From: Marinoscillum sp040222955
GTDB lineage: Bacteria > Bacteroidota > Bacteroidia > Cytophagales > Cyclobacteriaceae
Reading direction: 5' to 3'
DNA length: 64,000 nt
NCBI RefSeq assembly: GCF_040222955.1
Contig: NZ_JAVKCA010000021.1
Coordinates: forward strand, 335,227 to 399,226
The notes under the pieces are model-generated. The model was not told the DNA's origin, searched no databases, and saw only the letters and a list, made by a program, of their open reading frames with translations. Below, one piece after another: positions 45,795 to 53,899 of this stretch. A program made the translations under genes and the position numbers. Each line of letters starts with the position of its first letter. Within the stretch, counting starts at the first letter, position 1.

Positions 45795-46973
45795 TTATCT
45801 AAGTTTAAGCGTTGCCAAAGTGAGAATAGCCAGCAGGATGCCCACGGTCCAGAAGCGGGTCACGATTCTGGCTTCATGCCATCCTTTTTTCTGGTAATGG
45901 TGATGCAGCGGAGACATCAGAAAAACCCTTCGCCCCTCTCCGTATTTCTTCCGCGTATATTTGAAATAAGACACCTGAATGATCACCGACAGGTTTTCGA
46001 TCAGGAAAATGCCGCACAGCACCGGGATAAGAAGCTCCTTTCTGATGACCAAAGCCAATACGGCAATGATGGCACCCAGTGAAAGGCTCCCCGTATCGCC
46101 CATAAACACCTGCGCGGGGTATGAATTGTACCAAAGGAAACCAATGCAGGCTCCCACAAAAGCCGCACTGAAAATCACCAGCTCTCCTGAATTGGGGATG
46201 AAGGCAATGTTCAGGTATTCCGCAAAAACCGCATTACCTGACAGGTATGCCAGGATGGCCAGCGTGAGGCCGATGATCGCTGATGTACCGGCCGCCAGTC
46301 CGTCGAGTCCGTCAGTGATATTGGCGCCATTGGATACTGCTGTGATGATGAAAATCACCACCAACACGTAAATCAACCAGGTATAATCCTCTAAGAAATA
46401 AGGTAACAACCAGTCGTATTGAAATTCATTGTCTTTGAAAAAAGGAATAGTGGTCACAATGGAGCTGCTGTCCTCAAGGCCCATGCCGCCCAGCTCGGGG
46501 ATGATCACATCGGGGTGCATCACCATCACCAGGCCTACCAGTAAGCCCAGTCCTACCTGCCCAATCACCTTAAAATTGCCTTTCAGACCATCCTTGTTTT
46601 TCTTCTTGATCTTGAGGTAATCGTCTGTAAAACCTATGATCCCCATCCACAAGGCCGTGATCAGCAGGAGCTGCACGTATACATTGCCGATCTGAGCAAA
46701 AAGCAGTGTAGGAATGATGATCGCAGAGATGATCATGATTCCGCCCATGGTGGGTGTGCCTTGCTTTTCCATTTGGCCTTTCAGCCCAAGGTCACGGATA
46801 GATTCGCCCATCTGAAAGTTCCTGAGAGCATTGATAAACCGCTTACCAAATACGATGGTGATGAGCAAAGAAATCACCGCAGCCATACCCGCCCGAAAGG
46901 AGATGTAGCGAAATACGCTAGCCCCCATCAGGTCAAATTGTTTATCTAAAAAGTCAAACAGGTAGTACAGCAT
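45795..46973 (-). CDS. mraY: Phospho-N-acetylmuramoyl-pentapeptide transferase MraY
   Basis: 392 residues with ten membrane helices. Key motifs are GTPTMGG (near 73), FTDDYLKIKKKNKDG with the catalytic Asp pair, NGANITDGLDGLAAGTSAI, and the C-terminal SPLHHHYQKKGW. It makes lipid I. An extra loop between the DDYLK motif and NITDGLDG makes it slightly longer than E. coli MraY (360), as in other Bacteroidota. A 58-bp gap separates it from murE. Confidence 0.97.
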   Translation of the reverse strand: MLYYLFDFLDKQFDLMGASVFRYISFRAGMAAVISLLITIVFGKRFINALRNFQMGESIRDLGLKGQMEKQGTPTMGGIMIISAIIIPTLLFAQIGNVYVQLLLITALWMGIIGFTDDYLKIKKKNKDGLKGNFKVIGQVGLGLLVGLVMVMHPDVIIPELGGMGLEDSSSIVTTIPFFKDNEFQYDWLLPYFLEDYTWLIYVLVVIFIITAVSNGANITDGLDGLAAGTSAIIGLTLAILAYLSGNAVFAEYLNIAFIPNSGELVIFSAAFVGACIGFLWYNSYPAQVFMGDTGSLSLGAIIAVLALVIRKELLIPVLCGIFLIENLSVIIQVSYFKYTRKKYGEGRRVFLMSPLHHHYQKKGWHEARIVTRFWTVGILLAILTLATLKLR

Positions 46974-47031
46974 TTTACTCAGTCATTAGTTTAAGATGGT
47001 CAATGGTCAATGGTTGAAAGAGTCCATAGTC

Positions 47032-48489
47032 TTATTGGCCATTCAGCATTTCGTTTAATATTTCTTTATCGTCAAAGTGATTTCTCACTCCTTTTATTTC
47101 CTGATAAGTTTCATGTCCTTTGCCAGCCACCAGGATGATATCCATCTTCCCCGCCAGGTTACATGCCGTGCGGATGGCCTCTTTCCGGTCCTGAATGATC
47201 ATGGTATTCTTCTGAGCCACCTTGGGTACCCCTTTCATCATCTCCTCCAGGATTACCGCCGGGTCTTCATCCCTTGGATTATCCGAGGTAAGAATCACCT
47301 TATTGCTAAACTCCGCCGCGATACGAGCCATCTCAGGACGCTTGGCTTTGTCACGGTTTCCACCACAACCCACCACTGTAATGACCGTCTCCTGCCTCGT
47401 GCGTAGTTTATCTATCGTCCGCAGTACATTGTCCAATGCATCCGGCGTATGCGCATAATCCACAATGGCCAAAATGTTATTGGGATTGTAGACCTGCTCA
47501 AATCGTCCACGGGCTCCATCTATCTGCGACAGGGCCGTGAGTACTTCTTCTTTCTCTTCGTCCAGCAGTACACCCGCCGCATAAACCGCCAGCAGGTTAT
47601 AAGCATTAAAGTCACCAATCAGTTTGAACCAGGCGCTGATTCCGTCCACATCCAGCTCCAAACCCTGCAGGGTATTGTGCAGGATCTTCGCCCGGAAGTC
47701 CGCCATCGATTTCAGGGAATAGGTATTTTTCTCCGCCCTGGTATTTTGCAACATCACCATCCCGCGCTTATCATCTGCATTCACGAGTGCAAAAGCCTCC
47801 TTGGGGAGCTTATCGAAAAGCATCTTCTTGGCTTTGATATAGGCCTCAAAGGTTTCGTGATAGTCCAGGTGATCATGGGAAATATTGGTGAAAATGCCCC
47901 CCGCAAACTGTAGACCACTGGTGCGATGCTGTACCAGGGCATGAGAGCTTACTTCCATGAAACAGTGGGTACATCCCTGACTCACCATCTCCCCCAGCAG
48001 CTCATTGAGCTGCAGACTGTCTGGCGTGGTGAACTTAGCATCTAATACTTTGTGGTCAATCTTGTTCTCCACAGTGGATAACAAACCCACCTTGTAGCCC
48101 AGCTGCTGAAAGAGCTGGAATAACAATGTCGCAGTGGTGGTTTTACCATTGGTGCCAGTTACTCCTACCAGGCTCAACTTTCTGGAAGGATTGTCATGGA
48201 AATTGGCTGCCACGATTCCCATCGCAGCAGCACTATTATCCACCTGTATGTACGTTATTGACTGCTTTCTCTTCTCTGGTAAGTTTTCGCAAAGGATGGC
48301 CACTGCCCCCATATCCACAGCGGTCCCGATGTAATCGTGTCCGTCTACATTCAGCCCTTTAATGGCGATAAACAGACCTCCCTTTTTCACCCGTCTGGAA
48401 TCAAACGCCAAAGACGAGATCTCCCGCTCACGATCACCGTGCAGTTCAGTAAGGGATACTCCGTATAATATGTCTTTCAGCGTCTTCAT
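47032..48489 (-). CDS. murE: UDP-MurNAc-tripeptide synthetase MurE (meso-DAP type)
   Basis: 485 residues from ATG 48489; the frame is open further upstream but that part lies within ftsI in another frame. P-loop GVTGTNGKTTTATLLFQLF and the motif DYAHTPDALDNVL are present. The specificity motif DNPRDEDP is the version that binds meso-diaminopimelate rather than lysine, which predicts the cross-linking residue of this organism. The ftsI stop and this start share one base (TGATG), showing tight coupling. Confidence 0.96.
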   Translation of the reverse strand: MKTLKDILYGVSLTELHGDREREISSLAFDSRRVKKGGLFIAIKGLNVDGHDYIGTAVDMGAVAILCENLPEKRKQSITYIQVDNSAAAMGIVAANFHDNPSRKLSLVGVTGTNGKTTTATLLFQLFQQLGYKVGLLSTVENKIDHKVLDAKFTTPDSLQLNELLGEMVSQGCTHCFMEVSSHALVQHRTSGLQFAGGIFTNISHDHLDYHETFEAYIKAKKMLFDKLPKEAFALVNADDKRGMVMLQNTRAEKNTYSLKSMADFRAKILHNTLQGLELDVDGISAWFKLIGDFNAYNLLAVYAAGVLLDEEKEEVLTALSQIDGARGRFEQVYNPNNILAIVDYAHTPDALDNVLRTIDKLRTRQETVITVVGCGGNRDKAKRPEMARIAAEFSNKVILTSDNPRDEDPAVILEEMMKGVPKVAQKNTMIIQDRKEAIRTACNLAGKMDIILVAGKGHETYQEIKGVRNHFDDKEILNEMLNGQ

Positions 48490-50588
48490 CAACTCAACTC
48501 CAGCTTTATGTTCGTTCCTCTTGAAAATTTCGTACCCGGCACAATGGACTGCTTCGCTACCCGGCCTCTGCCCTGTACGCTCACCTTCAGTCCGGCATTT
48601 TCCAGCACGTAAATGGCATCCCGGAGGGTCATGCCCCGCACATCCGGAATCCGCTCCGCCTTGGGCGTATTGTCTTCCCAAAACACGGAATGATTCACCA
48701 CGTCGGTAGTCACCCAGCTGGCTTCCGTTTGGGAATGGTTAGAAATTCCAAATTCGTTAGCGATCATTTTCAGCTCGTCCTGCTTGCCAGACCTGATCAC
48801 CGGGAAAATACCCGCAAACTGTGTACGCTGATCCGGCAGCTCCTGATGCAGCTCGGTCTCCAGGGCATAGATATTGTCAGCGATCTCCTTGAATACCGGA
48901 GCCGCCACATCGCTACCATAGATCTGATAGCCCTTAGGATCATCGATCACCACAATGCAGCTGTATTTTGGATCATCCGCCGGGAAATATCCGGCAAACG
49001 ACGTATAGTAGGCATTGGTATAGCGCCCGTTCACCACCTTCTTGGCGGTACCGGTTTTACCAGCGATTTTGTATTTCTCATTGTAGATATTGGAAGCGGT
49101 ACCCCGCTCTACCACGCCTTCCAGCATCAGTTTCACATCCCGCAGCGTGCTTTTGGAGCAGATCTTCGGATTGAGCACCTTGGGCTCGTATTTTTCTATG
49201 TTCCTGTTGGCTTTTTTCACCGCTTTCACGATGATAGGCTGAATCATTTTTCCATTGTTGGCCACCGCATTGTACAAAGTCAGCGTTTGCAGAGGGGTCA
49301 TCTTAAGCTCATAGCCATGGGAGATCCATGGCAACGAGATCCCACTCCACGTACTGTCCGAAGGATCCTTGATGTAAGGAATCCCCTCACCCACCATCTG
49401 GAAGCCCAACGGCTGATCGAGTCCAATATTTTTGATGTAATCCGTATACCTGGATGGATTGTCTCCAAAATGCCTGGTGATCAGCTTGGCTGTACCGATG
49501 TTGGAGCTTTTCTCAAACACTTCCTTCACAGTGAGGATGCCATAACCTCCCGGCTTGTGGTCCTTCATGGTCTCATTGAAAAACTTCATAGCACCATTGC
49601 CAGTATCGATGGTGTCTGTCAGCTTGATGTCGCTATCTTCCAACAGCGCAATCATACTGGCCAGCTTAAAAGTAGACCCTGGCTCACGGGCACCCTGGCT
49701 GCCCACAGCATAGTTGTAGCGCTCATAATACTCTCCTTTGCTGTTTCTGCTCAGGTTGGAGATGGCCTTGATCTCGCCGGTTTTCACTTCCATGAGGATC
49801 ACCGCACCATAGTCCGCCTGGTGGCGTTGTAGTGCTTTGTAGAGTGCCGATTCGGTAACATCCTGCAGGTTGACATTGAGGGTGGTCTGGATGTCATAGC
49901 CGTCTTTGGGGCGAATCTCCGACCCGTCATACACAGGCTTCCAGCCCCCGCCAGCCATCTTCTGAAACAGTGCCTCTCCATTCTGGCCTCCCAGCTCTCT
50001 GTTGAAGCTGTACTCCAGCCCCACTACGCCGCGGTTGTCGGAATTGACCGTCCCAATTGTTCGGTATCCCAAATGCGAAAAAGGCAGAAATCTTTTTTCC
50101 ACCTTCTCGAAGATAATCCCGCCTGTCAACCGCCCTTCCCTGAAGATGGGCCAGCGCTCAATCATTTTTTTCTCCTGGTACCCGACCTCCTGCCGGTTGA
50201 GCACCATGTACCGCCTCCGCTCTTTGCGTGCCGCATCTATTTTGCGGCGATACTGAGCGGGCGACTGATCTCCGTAAAAATCGGCGAGCAGGTAACACAA
50301 GGAATCTATGTGCGCATTGTAAAGCTCTTTTCCCGGAAGGTAAGGATCGAAAGCCACCTGATAGAAGGGCAAAGAGGTCGCCAACAGGCTGCCATCATCG
50401 GCATAGATATTGCCACGCGTGGCATTTACCTTCATTACCTGCAAACCCATGGTCTCGGCATACCCTCTCCACTTATCACCCTCTGCATACTGCACGGTGA
50501 TAATGCGAAAAAGTATCCCTGCAGAAAACAAGAATACCAGCATAAATGCGATCCTGACTCGGAGCAATATGGCTTTTTTGATACTCAT
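48489..50588 (-). CDS. ftsI: FtsI/PBP3-type septal transpeptidase with PASTA domain
   Basis: 699 residues: membrane helix (about 9-28), PBP dimer domain, transpeptidase with REPGSTFKLAS (SxxK), KSSNIGTAK (SxN) and AGKTGTAKKV (KTG), and a C-terminal PASTA domain (about 640-699, PDVRGMTLRDAIYVLENAGL). It cross-links septal peptidoglycan and pairs with FtsW. The PASTA domain, absent from E. coli FtsI, probably binds wall material. It overlaps ftsL by 4 bp and murE by 1 bp. Confidence 0.96.
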   Translation of the reverse strand: MSIKKAILLRVRIAFMLVFLFSAGILFRIITVQYAEGDKWRGYAETMGLQVMKVNATRGNIYADDGSLLATSLPFYQVAFDPYLPGKELYNAHIDSLCYLLADFYGDQSPAQYRRKIDAARKERRRYMVLNRQEVGYQEKKMIERWPIFREGRLTGGIIFEKVEKRFLPFSHLGYRTIGTVNSDNRGVVGLEYSFNRELGGQNGEALFQKMAGGGWKPVYDGSEIRPKDGYDIQTTLNVNLQDVTESALYKALQRHQADYGAVILMEVKTGEIKAISNLSRNSKGEYYERYNYAVGSQGAREPGSTFKLASMIALLEDSDIKLTDTIDTGNGAMKFFNETMKDHKPGGYGILTVKEVFEKSSNIGTAKLITRHFGDNPSRYTDYIKNIGLDQPLGFQMVGEGIPYIKDPSDSTWSGISLPWISHGYELKMTPLQTLTLYNAVANNGKMIQPIIVKAVKKANRNIEKYEPKVLNPKICSKSTLRDVKLMLEGVVERGTASNIYNEKYKIAGKTGTAKKVVNGRYTNAYYTSFAGYFPADDPKYSCIVVIDDPKGYQIYGSDVAAPVFKEIADNIYALETELHQELPDQRTQFAGIFPVIRSGKQDELKMIANEFGISNHSQTEASWVTTDVVNHSVFWEDNTPKAERIPDVRGMTLRDAIYVLENAGLKVSVQGRGRVAKQSIVPGTKFSRGTNIKLELS

Positions 50589-50956
50589 TCCTCAGCGACA
50601 ATGATTTTGTAGGGTGAAACATCACTTTCCACCAGACCCAGTGACCGGGCTTGCTTGGCCACTTCTGACTGTTTGCTGGCGTATTTGTAATCGGCCTTGA
50701 GTGTGGTGAAATCTGCACGCAGGTCCTCCACCTGGGTTTCCAGTCGGCTGATAGATCTGATTTTCTTCTCTGCGTAGTGCCTGCTGCCTATGTAGACGAT
50801 GCACAGCCCACAGATGAAAAGGATTTGTGGGAGGAAACGTACGTGGATCACCTCTGCCAATGATTCGTCCATTGGTAAATACCGCTCCAGCAGGGTGAAG
50901 AAGCTCCCCTGTTTGCCTGAAGATTTGCCTGGTATTTTGTACGTATTGGTTGCCAT
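50585..50956 (-). CDS. ftsL: FtsL-like division protein
   Basis: 123 residues. A basic cytoplasmic N-terminus of about 45 residues is followed by one membrane helix (about 46-62, LFICGLCIVYIGSRHY) and a periplasmic coiled coil (ISRLETQVEDLRADFTTLKA). This topology and the position between rsmH and ftsI define FtsL in Bacteroidota, where sequence similarity is low. FtsL with FtsQ and FtsB activates FtsWI. It overlaps ftsI by 4 bp. Confidence 0.88.
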   Translation of the reverse strand: MATNTYKIPGKSSGKQGSFFTLLERYLPMDESLAEVIHVRFLPQILFICGLCIVYIGSRHYAEKKIRSISRLETQVEDLRADFTTLKADYKYASKQSEVAKQARSLGLVESDVSPYKIIVAEE

Positions 50957-51001
50957 TTTTTTTAATCTTTTGGTCTGCTCGCACAGACCCTCTGGTATTT
51001 T

Positions 51002-51922
51002 CTATTTTTTATCTTCACTGCGCACTGCTATTCGCAATTTTGCACTGCGTGCTCTTTTGTTTCTTTCTATCTCCTCCTCATCCGGTATGATTGGCTTGCG
51101 CGTCACCGGGGTGAAGGGTCTGATCACATTGCCATAAAAATCCTGCTCCACCTGTCCTTTCATATTCCCTGAATTCACAAAGTTTTTGACCGGGCGATCC
51201 TCTAAGGAGTGGTAGCTCATCACCACCAGCTTTCCTCCAGGCCTGATCACCTCGGCGGTCTGCTCCAGAAACTCCCGCAGGGCACCCATCTCATCGTTTA
51301 CCTCGATGCGGATGGCCTGAAACAGCTGTGCCAGGTACTTCATTTCCTTTCCTCTGGGCGCCACTTTCAGGGCTACTTCCCTGAGTTCCTCATTTCGGGT
51401 GATGGCCTTGCTGCCCCGTGCCCGGATGATGGCTGCTGCCAGTGTGCGAGCATTTTTGATCTCCCCGTAGGCACTGAGGATGTGAATGAGGTCATCCTGC
51501 TCATAGTCGTTGACTATGTCGCGGGCAGTGACCGCCGCACCCTGATCCATGCGCATGTCCAGTGCACCGTCAAAGCGGGTAGAAAATCCCCGCTGCCCTT
51601 CGTCCAACTGATGAGAGGAAACCCCCAGATCTGCCAGAATGCCATCTACCTGCTTCACCCCGTAAAAGCGAAGCTGCCTTTTCAGGTGTCTGAAGTTGGA
51701 TTCTACAAATGTGAAAGAACGATTTTGCCGAAATGCTTCAGCGTTGGCCTTTGCGTCAGCGTCCTGATCAAAAGCATATAGCATCCCCGTATCGAGTCTG
51801 CTGAGTATCTCTTTGGAATGTCCCCCGCCACCGAAGGTGACATCTACATAGATTCCATCGGGTTTGATATCGAGTGCATCAATGCACTGTGCCAATAAGA
51901 CCGGTGTGTGATAGGTACTCAT
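51002..51922 (-). CDS. rsmH: 16S rRNA m4C1402 methyltransferase RsmH (MraW)
   Basis: 306 residues. The SAM site VDVTFGGGGHSKEIL (27-41), DQDADAKANAE, and GILADLGVSSHQLDEGQRGF are diagnostic, as is VMSYHSLEDRPVKNF. It methylates N4 of C1402 in 16S rRNA. Its ATG directly abuts the mraZ stop codon. It is the second dcw gene. Confidence 0.97.
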   Translation of the reverse strand: MSTYHTPVLLAQCIDALDIKPDGIYVDVTFGGGGHSKEILSRLDTGMLYAFDQDADAKANAEAFRQNRSFTFVESNFRHLKRQLRFYGVKQVDGILADLGVSSHQLDEGQRGFSTRFDGALDMRMDQGAAVTARDIVNDYEQDDLIHILSAYGEIKNARTLAAAIIRARGSKAITRNEELREVALKVAPRGKEMKYLAQLFQAIRIEVNDEMGALREFLEQTAEVIRPGGKLVVMSYHSLEDRPVKNFVNSGNMKGQVEQDFYGNVIRPFTPVTRKPIIPDEEEIERNKRARSAKLRIAVRSEDKK

Positions 51923-52366
51923 TTACTCGTCCAGATATTTCTGGGCCAGTGCCGAGTACTCTTCCGAATCATCTATCTGATGCTCCTCAAAAAGCTGAGG
52001 GTTCCACATTTCAATGTAATTGCCCATCCCTATCAGGATCAATTCCTTGTCTAGTCCGGCATGAGCGAGCATCTGCCTGGGGATCAATAATCGTCCTGCA
52101 CTATCCAAATCCACCTGCTGGATGCTCCTGAAGAAGTTGCGTTTTAGCTTTCTCTGCTCTGCGTTGAACTCACTGAGCGCAGCTATCTTGGCATGTATCT
52201 TTTTGTATTCTAACATTGGATACAGGATCAGATTTTGCTCAAATCCTTTTCGGATAATGAGTTCGTGCGTGGAAACCTCGGGTAGACTAGACTTAATCTT
52301 CGCAGGTAAGACTAGCCTACCCTTAGTATCCAATTTGCACTCATACTCGCTTGTAAAAAAAGCCAT
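51923..52366 (-). CDS. mraZ: MraZ transcriptional regulator
   Basis: 147 residues with two SpoVT-AbrB-like halves (CKLDTKGRLVLPAKIKSSLP near the N-terminus; QVDLDSAGRLLIPRQMLAHA near 85-104). MraZ forms rings and binds repeated short boxes upstream of the dcw operon, usually repressing it. It is the first gene; three such boxes at 10-bp spacing are seen upstream. Confidence 0.96.
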   Translation of the reverse strand: MAFFTSEYECKLDTKGRLVLPAKIKSSLPEVSTHELIIRKGFEQNLILYPMLEYKKIHAKIAALSEFNAEQRKLKRNFFRSIQQVDLDSAGRLLIPRQMLAHAGLDKELILIGMGNYIEMWNPQLFEEHQIDDSEEYSALAQKYLDE

Positions 52367-52417
52367 GTCTGAGTTTGCTCTGCTCTCACAGAGCTAGAAA
52401 AATATAAACCACCAATA

Positions 52418-52447
52418 CAAATGTATCAAAAAGTATGACAAAGTCAA
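52418..52447 (-). promoter_or_regulatory. Promoter of the dcw operon
   Basis: On the minus strand, TACATTTG (complement of 52418-52425) is an exact -7 element, and a TTG (complement of 52445-52447) lies 19 bases upstream as -33. The mraZ ATG is about 52 bases downstream of the -7 box. No other promoter this good was seen within the cluster. Confidence 0.65.
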
Positions 52448-52474
52448 CCACAACCCCCCACTTTACTCCACTTT
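52448..52474 (-). promoter_or_regulatory. Three MraZ-type boxes
   Basis: Read on the minus strand, AAAGTGG, AAAGTGG and GTTGTGG occur at 52474-52468, 52464-52458 and 52454-52448, spaced exactly 10 bp, so on one face of the helix. They adjoin the -33 element. Direct GTGG-containing repeats at 10-bp steps are what MraZ recognises in other bacteria. Confidence 0.7.
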
Positions 52475-52625
52475 TTATAAAAACTTTGAAATTAAGCCAT
52501 AATCGTTGATTTTTCGACCAATACGGTGAATATGCAGGTTAACTCACTGGATGACAGGACGTAGAATTGGTCTACTTTAAGCTGGAATTGTACAAAACAG
52601 GAGCAAATACCCCACCCGGTGGGGA

Positions 52626-52680
52626 AAAGTGGAGCGATTAGAAATTTGTGTGGGGATGGTGGGGGAAAGTGGTAAAGTGG
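52626..52680 (+). promoter_or_regulatory. Reversed AAAGTGG cluster
   Basis: Three more AAAGTGG copies occur on the plus strand at 52626-52632, 52666-52672 and 52674-52680, just after a palindrome CCCCACC-C-GGTGGGG (52610-52624). They face away from mraZ, and the spacing (40 and 8 bp) is irregular. They could be extra MraZ sites or chance in a G-rich stretch. Confidence 0.35.
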
Positions 52681-52737
52681 AGCAATTCGGGAGGATGGTG
52701 AACTGATAACACGCCCAGGCCGGCAGCAATACCAGCT

Positions 52738-52790
52738 GATTCGGATATGCTATCCGAATCTTACGGGTTAAGGGATTTATAATCCCTTAA
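52738..52790. repeat. Tandem REP-like hairpins upstream of the RAYT
   Basis: Two hairpins stand side by side: GATTCGGATA-TGC-TATCCGAATC (52738-52760) and TTAAGGGATT-TAT-AATCCCTTAA (52768-52790). They end 19 bp before the transposase start. Paired hairpins next to a RAYT gene are the usual REP/BIME arrangement. Confidence 0.7.
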
Positions 52791-52809
52791 TTATCACTAT
52801 TTTCATCCA

Positions 52810-53355
52810 ATGGGAATCAAAAATCGAATCTCGCAAGGTTATCTCTACTTTCTAACCTTAACTGTAGTTGACTGGGTGGATGTGTTTACACGTCCTGTAT
52901 ACAAACACCATATAGTCAACTCGCTCAAATACTGCCAACAACAGAAAGGTCTCGAATTATATGCATGGTGCCTGATGTCGAACCATTTACACCTCATTGC
53001 CTCGGCTGACGAAGAGCATAACCTTTCTGATATTCTTCGTGACTTCAAAAAATTCACCAATAAAACAATCATTGCTTCAATTCAGGAAGAACCAGAAAGC
53101 AGACGAAAATGGGTGCTTGATCGATTTGAATTTAGTGGCAGGTACAATCCGAAAATCAAGAATTATAAATTTTGGCAGGATGGCAATGACGCCAAGGAAA
53201 TCACCTCCAATCACTTTCTTGATCAGAAACTAGATTACATCCACATGAACCCGGTAAAAGCAGAAATAGTATCAGAACCAGAGCATTACCGGTATAGCTC
53301 AGCGAGGGATTATGCAGGAGAGAAAGGTTTACTTGATCTTGTTTTTATTGACTAA
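52810..53355 (+). CDS. REP-associated tyrosine transposase (RAYT, Y1/HUH family)
   Basis: 181 residues, full length for the family. The HUH-type motif is seen as SNHLHLIA (His59, His61), the catalytic tyrosine as Tyr143 in KLDYIHMNPVKAEIV, and the RAYT signatures WCLMSNHLHLI and YRYSSARDYAG are intact. These enzymes are domesticated relatives of IS200/IS605 transposases that nick REP hairpins and are thought to spread them. It is flanked on both sides by GGGATT/AATCCC hairpins, its likely substrates. It is a single gene, not bounded by IS ends. Confidence 0.93.
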   Translation: MGIKNRISQGYLYFLTLTVVDWVDVFTRPVYKHHIVNSLKYCQQQKGLELYAWCLMSNHLHLIASADEEHNLSDILRDFKKFTNKTIIASIQEEPESRRKWVLDRFEFSGRYNPKIKNYKFWQDGNDAKEITSNHFLDQKLDYIHMNPVKAEIVSEPEHYRYSSARDYAGEKGLLDLVFID

Positions 53356-53446
53356 TGAAGAGGATTCCGATTGTGTCTCAGCTCAGATTTGCAACCTGCT
53401 TTGGGCTGTCCATGGATTTTTGAGGTTATGCTTGCATTAAAAAACC

Positions 53447-53494
53447 GGATTATAAATCCTCTTTCTCTTTCTTCCGGGATTTCAAATCCCGAAG
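53447..53494. repeat. REP-like hairpins downstream of the RAYT
   Basis: GGATT-ATA-AATCC (53447-53459) and CGGGATTT-C-AAATCCCG (53475-53491) share the GGGATT/AATCCC core with the upstream hairpin. They lie about 90 bp after the transposase stop. Confidence 0.65.
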
Positions 53495-53506
53495 AGCTCG
53501 GTGATT

Positions 53507-53761
53507 GTGTTGTGAGAACCGTCATTCCCGCGCAGGCGGGAATCTCATCTGGTAAGAGGCCCAGAGATAGATCGATTGTGTAGGCACGTCTTCCCATCTG
53601 TCATGGTGAGCCTGTCGAACACAGATGGCGAGGATGGATGTCATTGTATTCCTCTTTGACGAGCATTGTCTTATCCTTCGACGGAGCTCAGAGTGACAAT
53701 GCCAGTGCTCACAGAGACAATGCCTGAGCTCCGTCGAAGCATCAATCATTTTCACTTCCTG
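53507..53761. repeat. Dispersed intergenic repeat, copy A
   Basis: A mosaic of palindromes shared with copies B and C: ATTCCCGC-GCAG-GCGGGAAT, then CATCTGTCATGGTGAGCCTG, CCTCTTTGACGAGCATTGTC, CTTCGACGGAGCTCAG (53676-53691) and its exact inverse CTGAGCTCCGTCGAAG (53724-53739), ending in TTTTCACTTCCT. Copy A is the shortest. It follows the RAYT. No coding meaning; apparent short frames inside are by-products. Confidence 0.8.
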
Positions 53762-53899
53762 CTACCGCATCCACTTTTCAATGAAATCAACTCTCCTCAC
53801 GTAGTTGACCCTATCAATAATCACTTCATCTCGTGACATCCGTCATTTCTACCCATCGCCGCAGGGCGCACCTTTGTATCACATTTTAAATGAAGAGTC

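Noticed and set aside
48490..48681. N-terminal extension of murE
   Set aside because: The extension overlaps ftsI in another frame; the TGATG junction at 48489 is the natural start.
48690..49832. 380-residue plus-strand frame opposite ftsI
   Set aside because: It is antisense to the transpeptidase, whose SxxK, SxN and KTG motifs are all intact; no independent evidence for a gene.
52810..53355. Complete IS200/IS605 insertion sequence
   Set aside because: The transposase is of the RAYT branch, with no TnpB and no IS ends; REP hairpins explain the flanks better.
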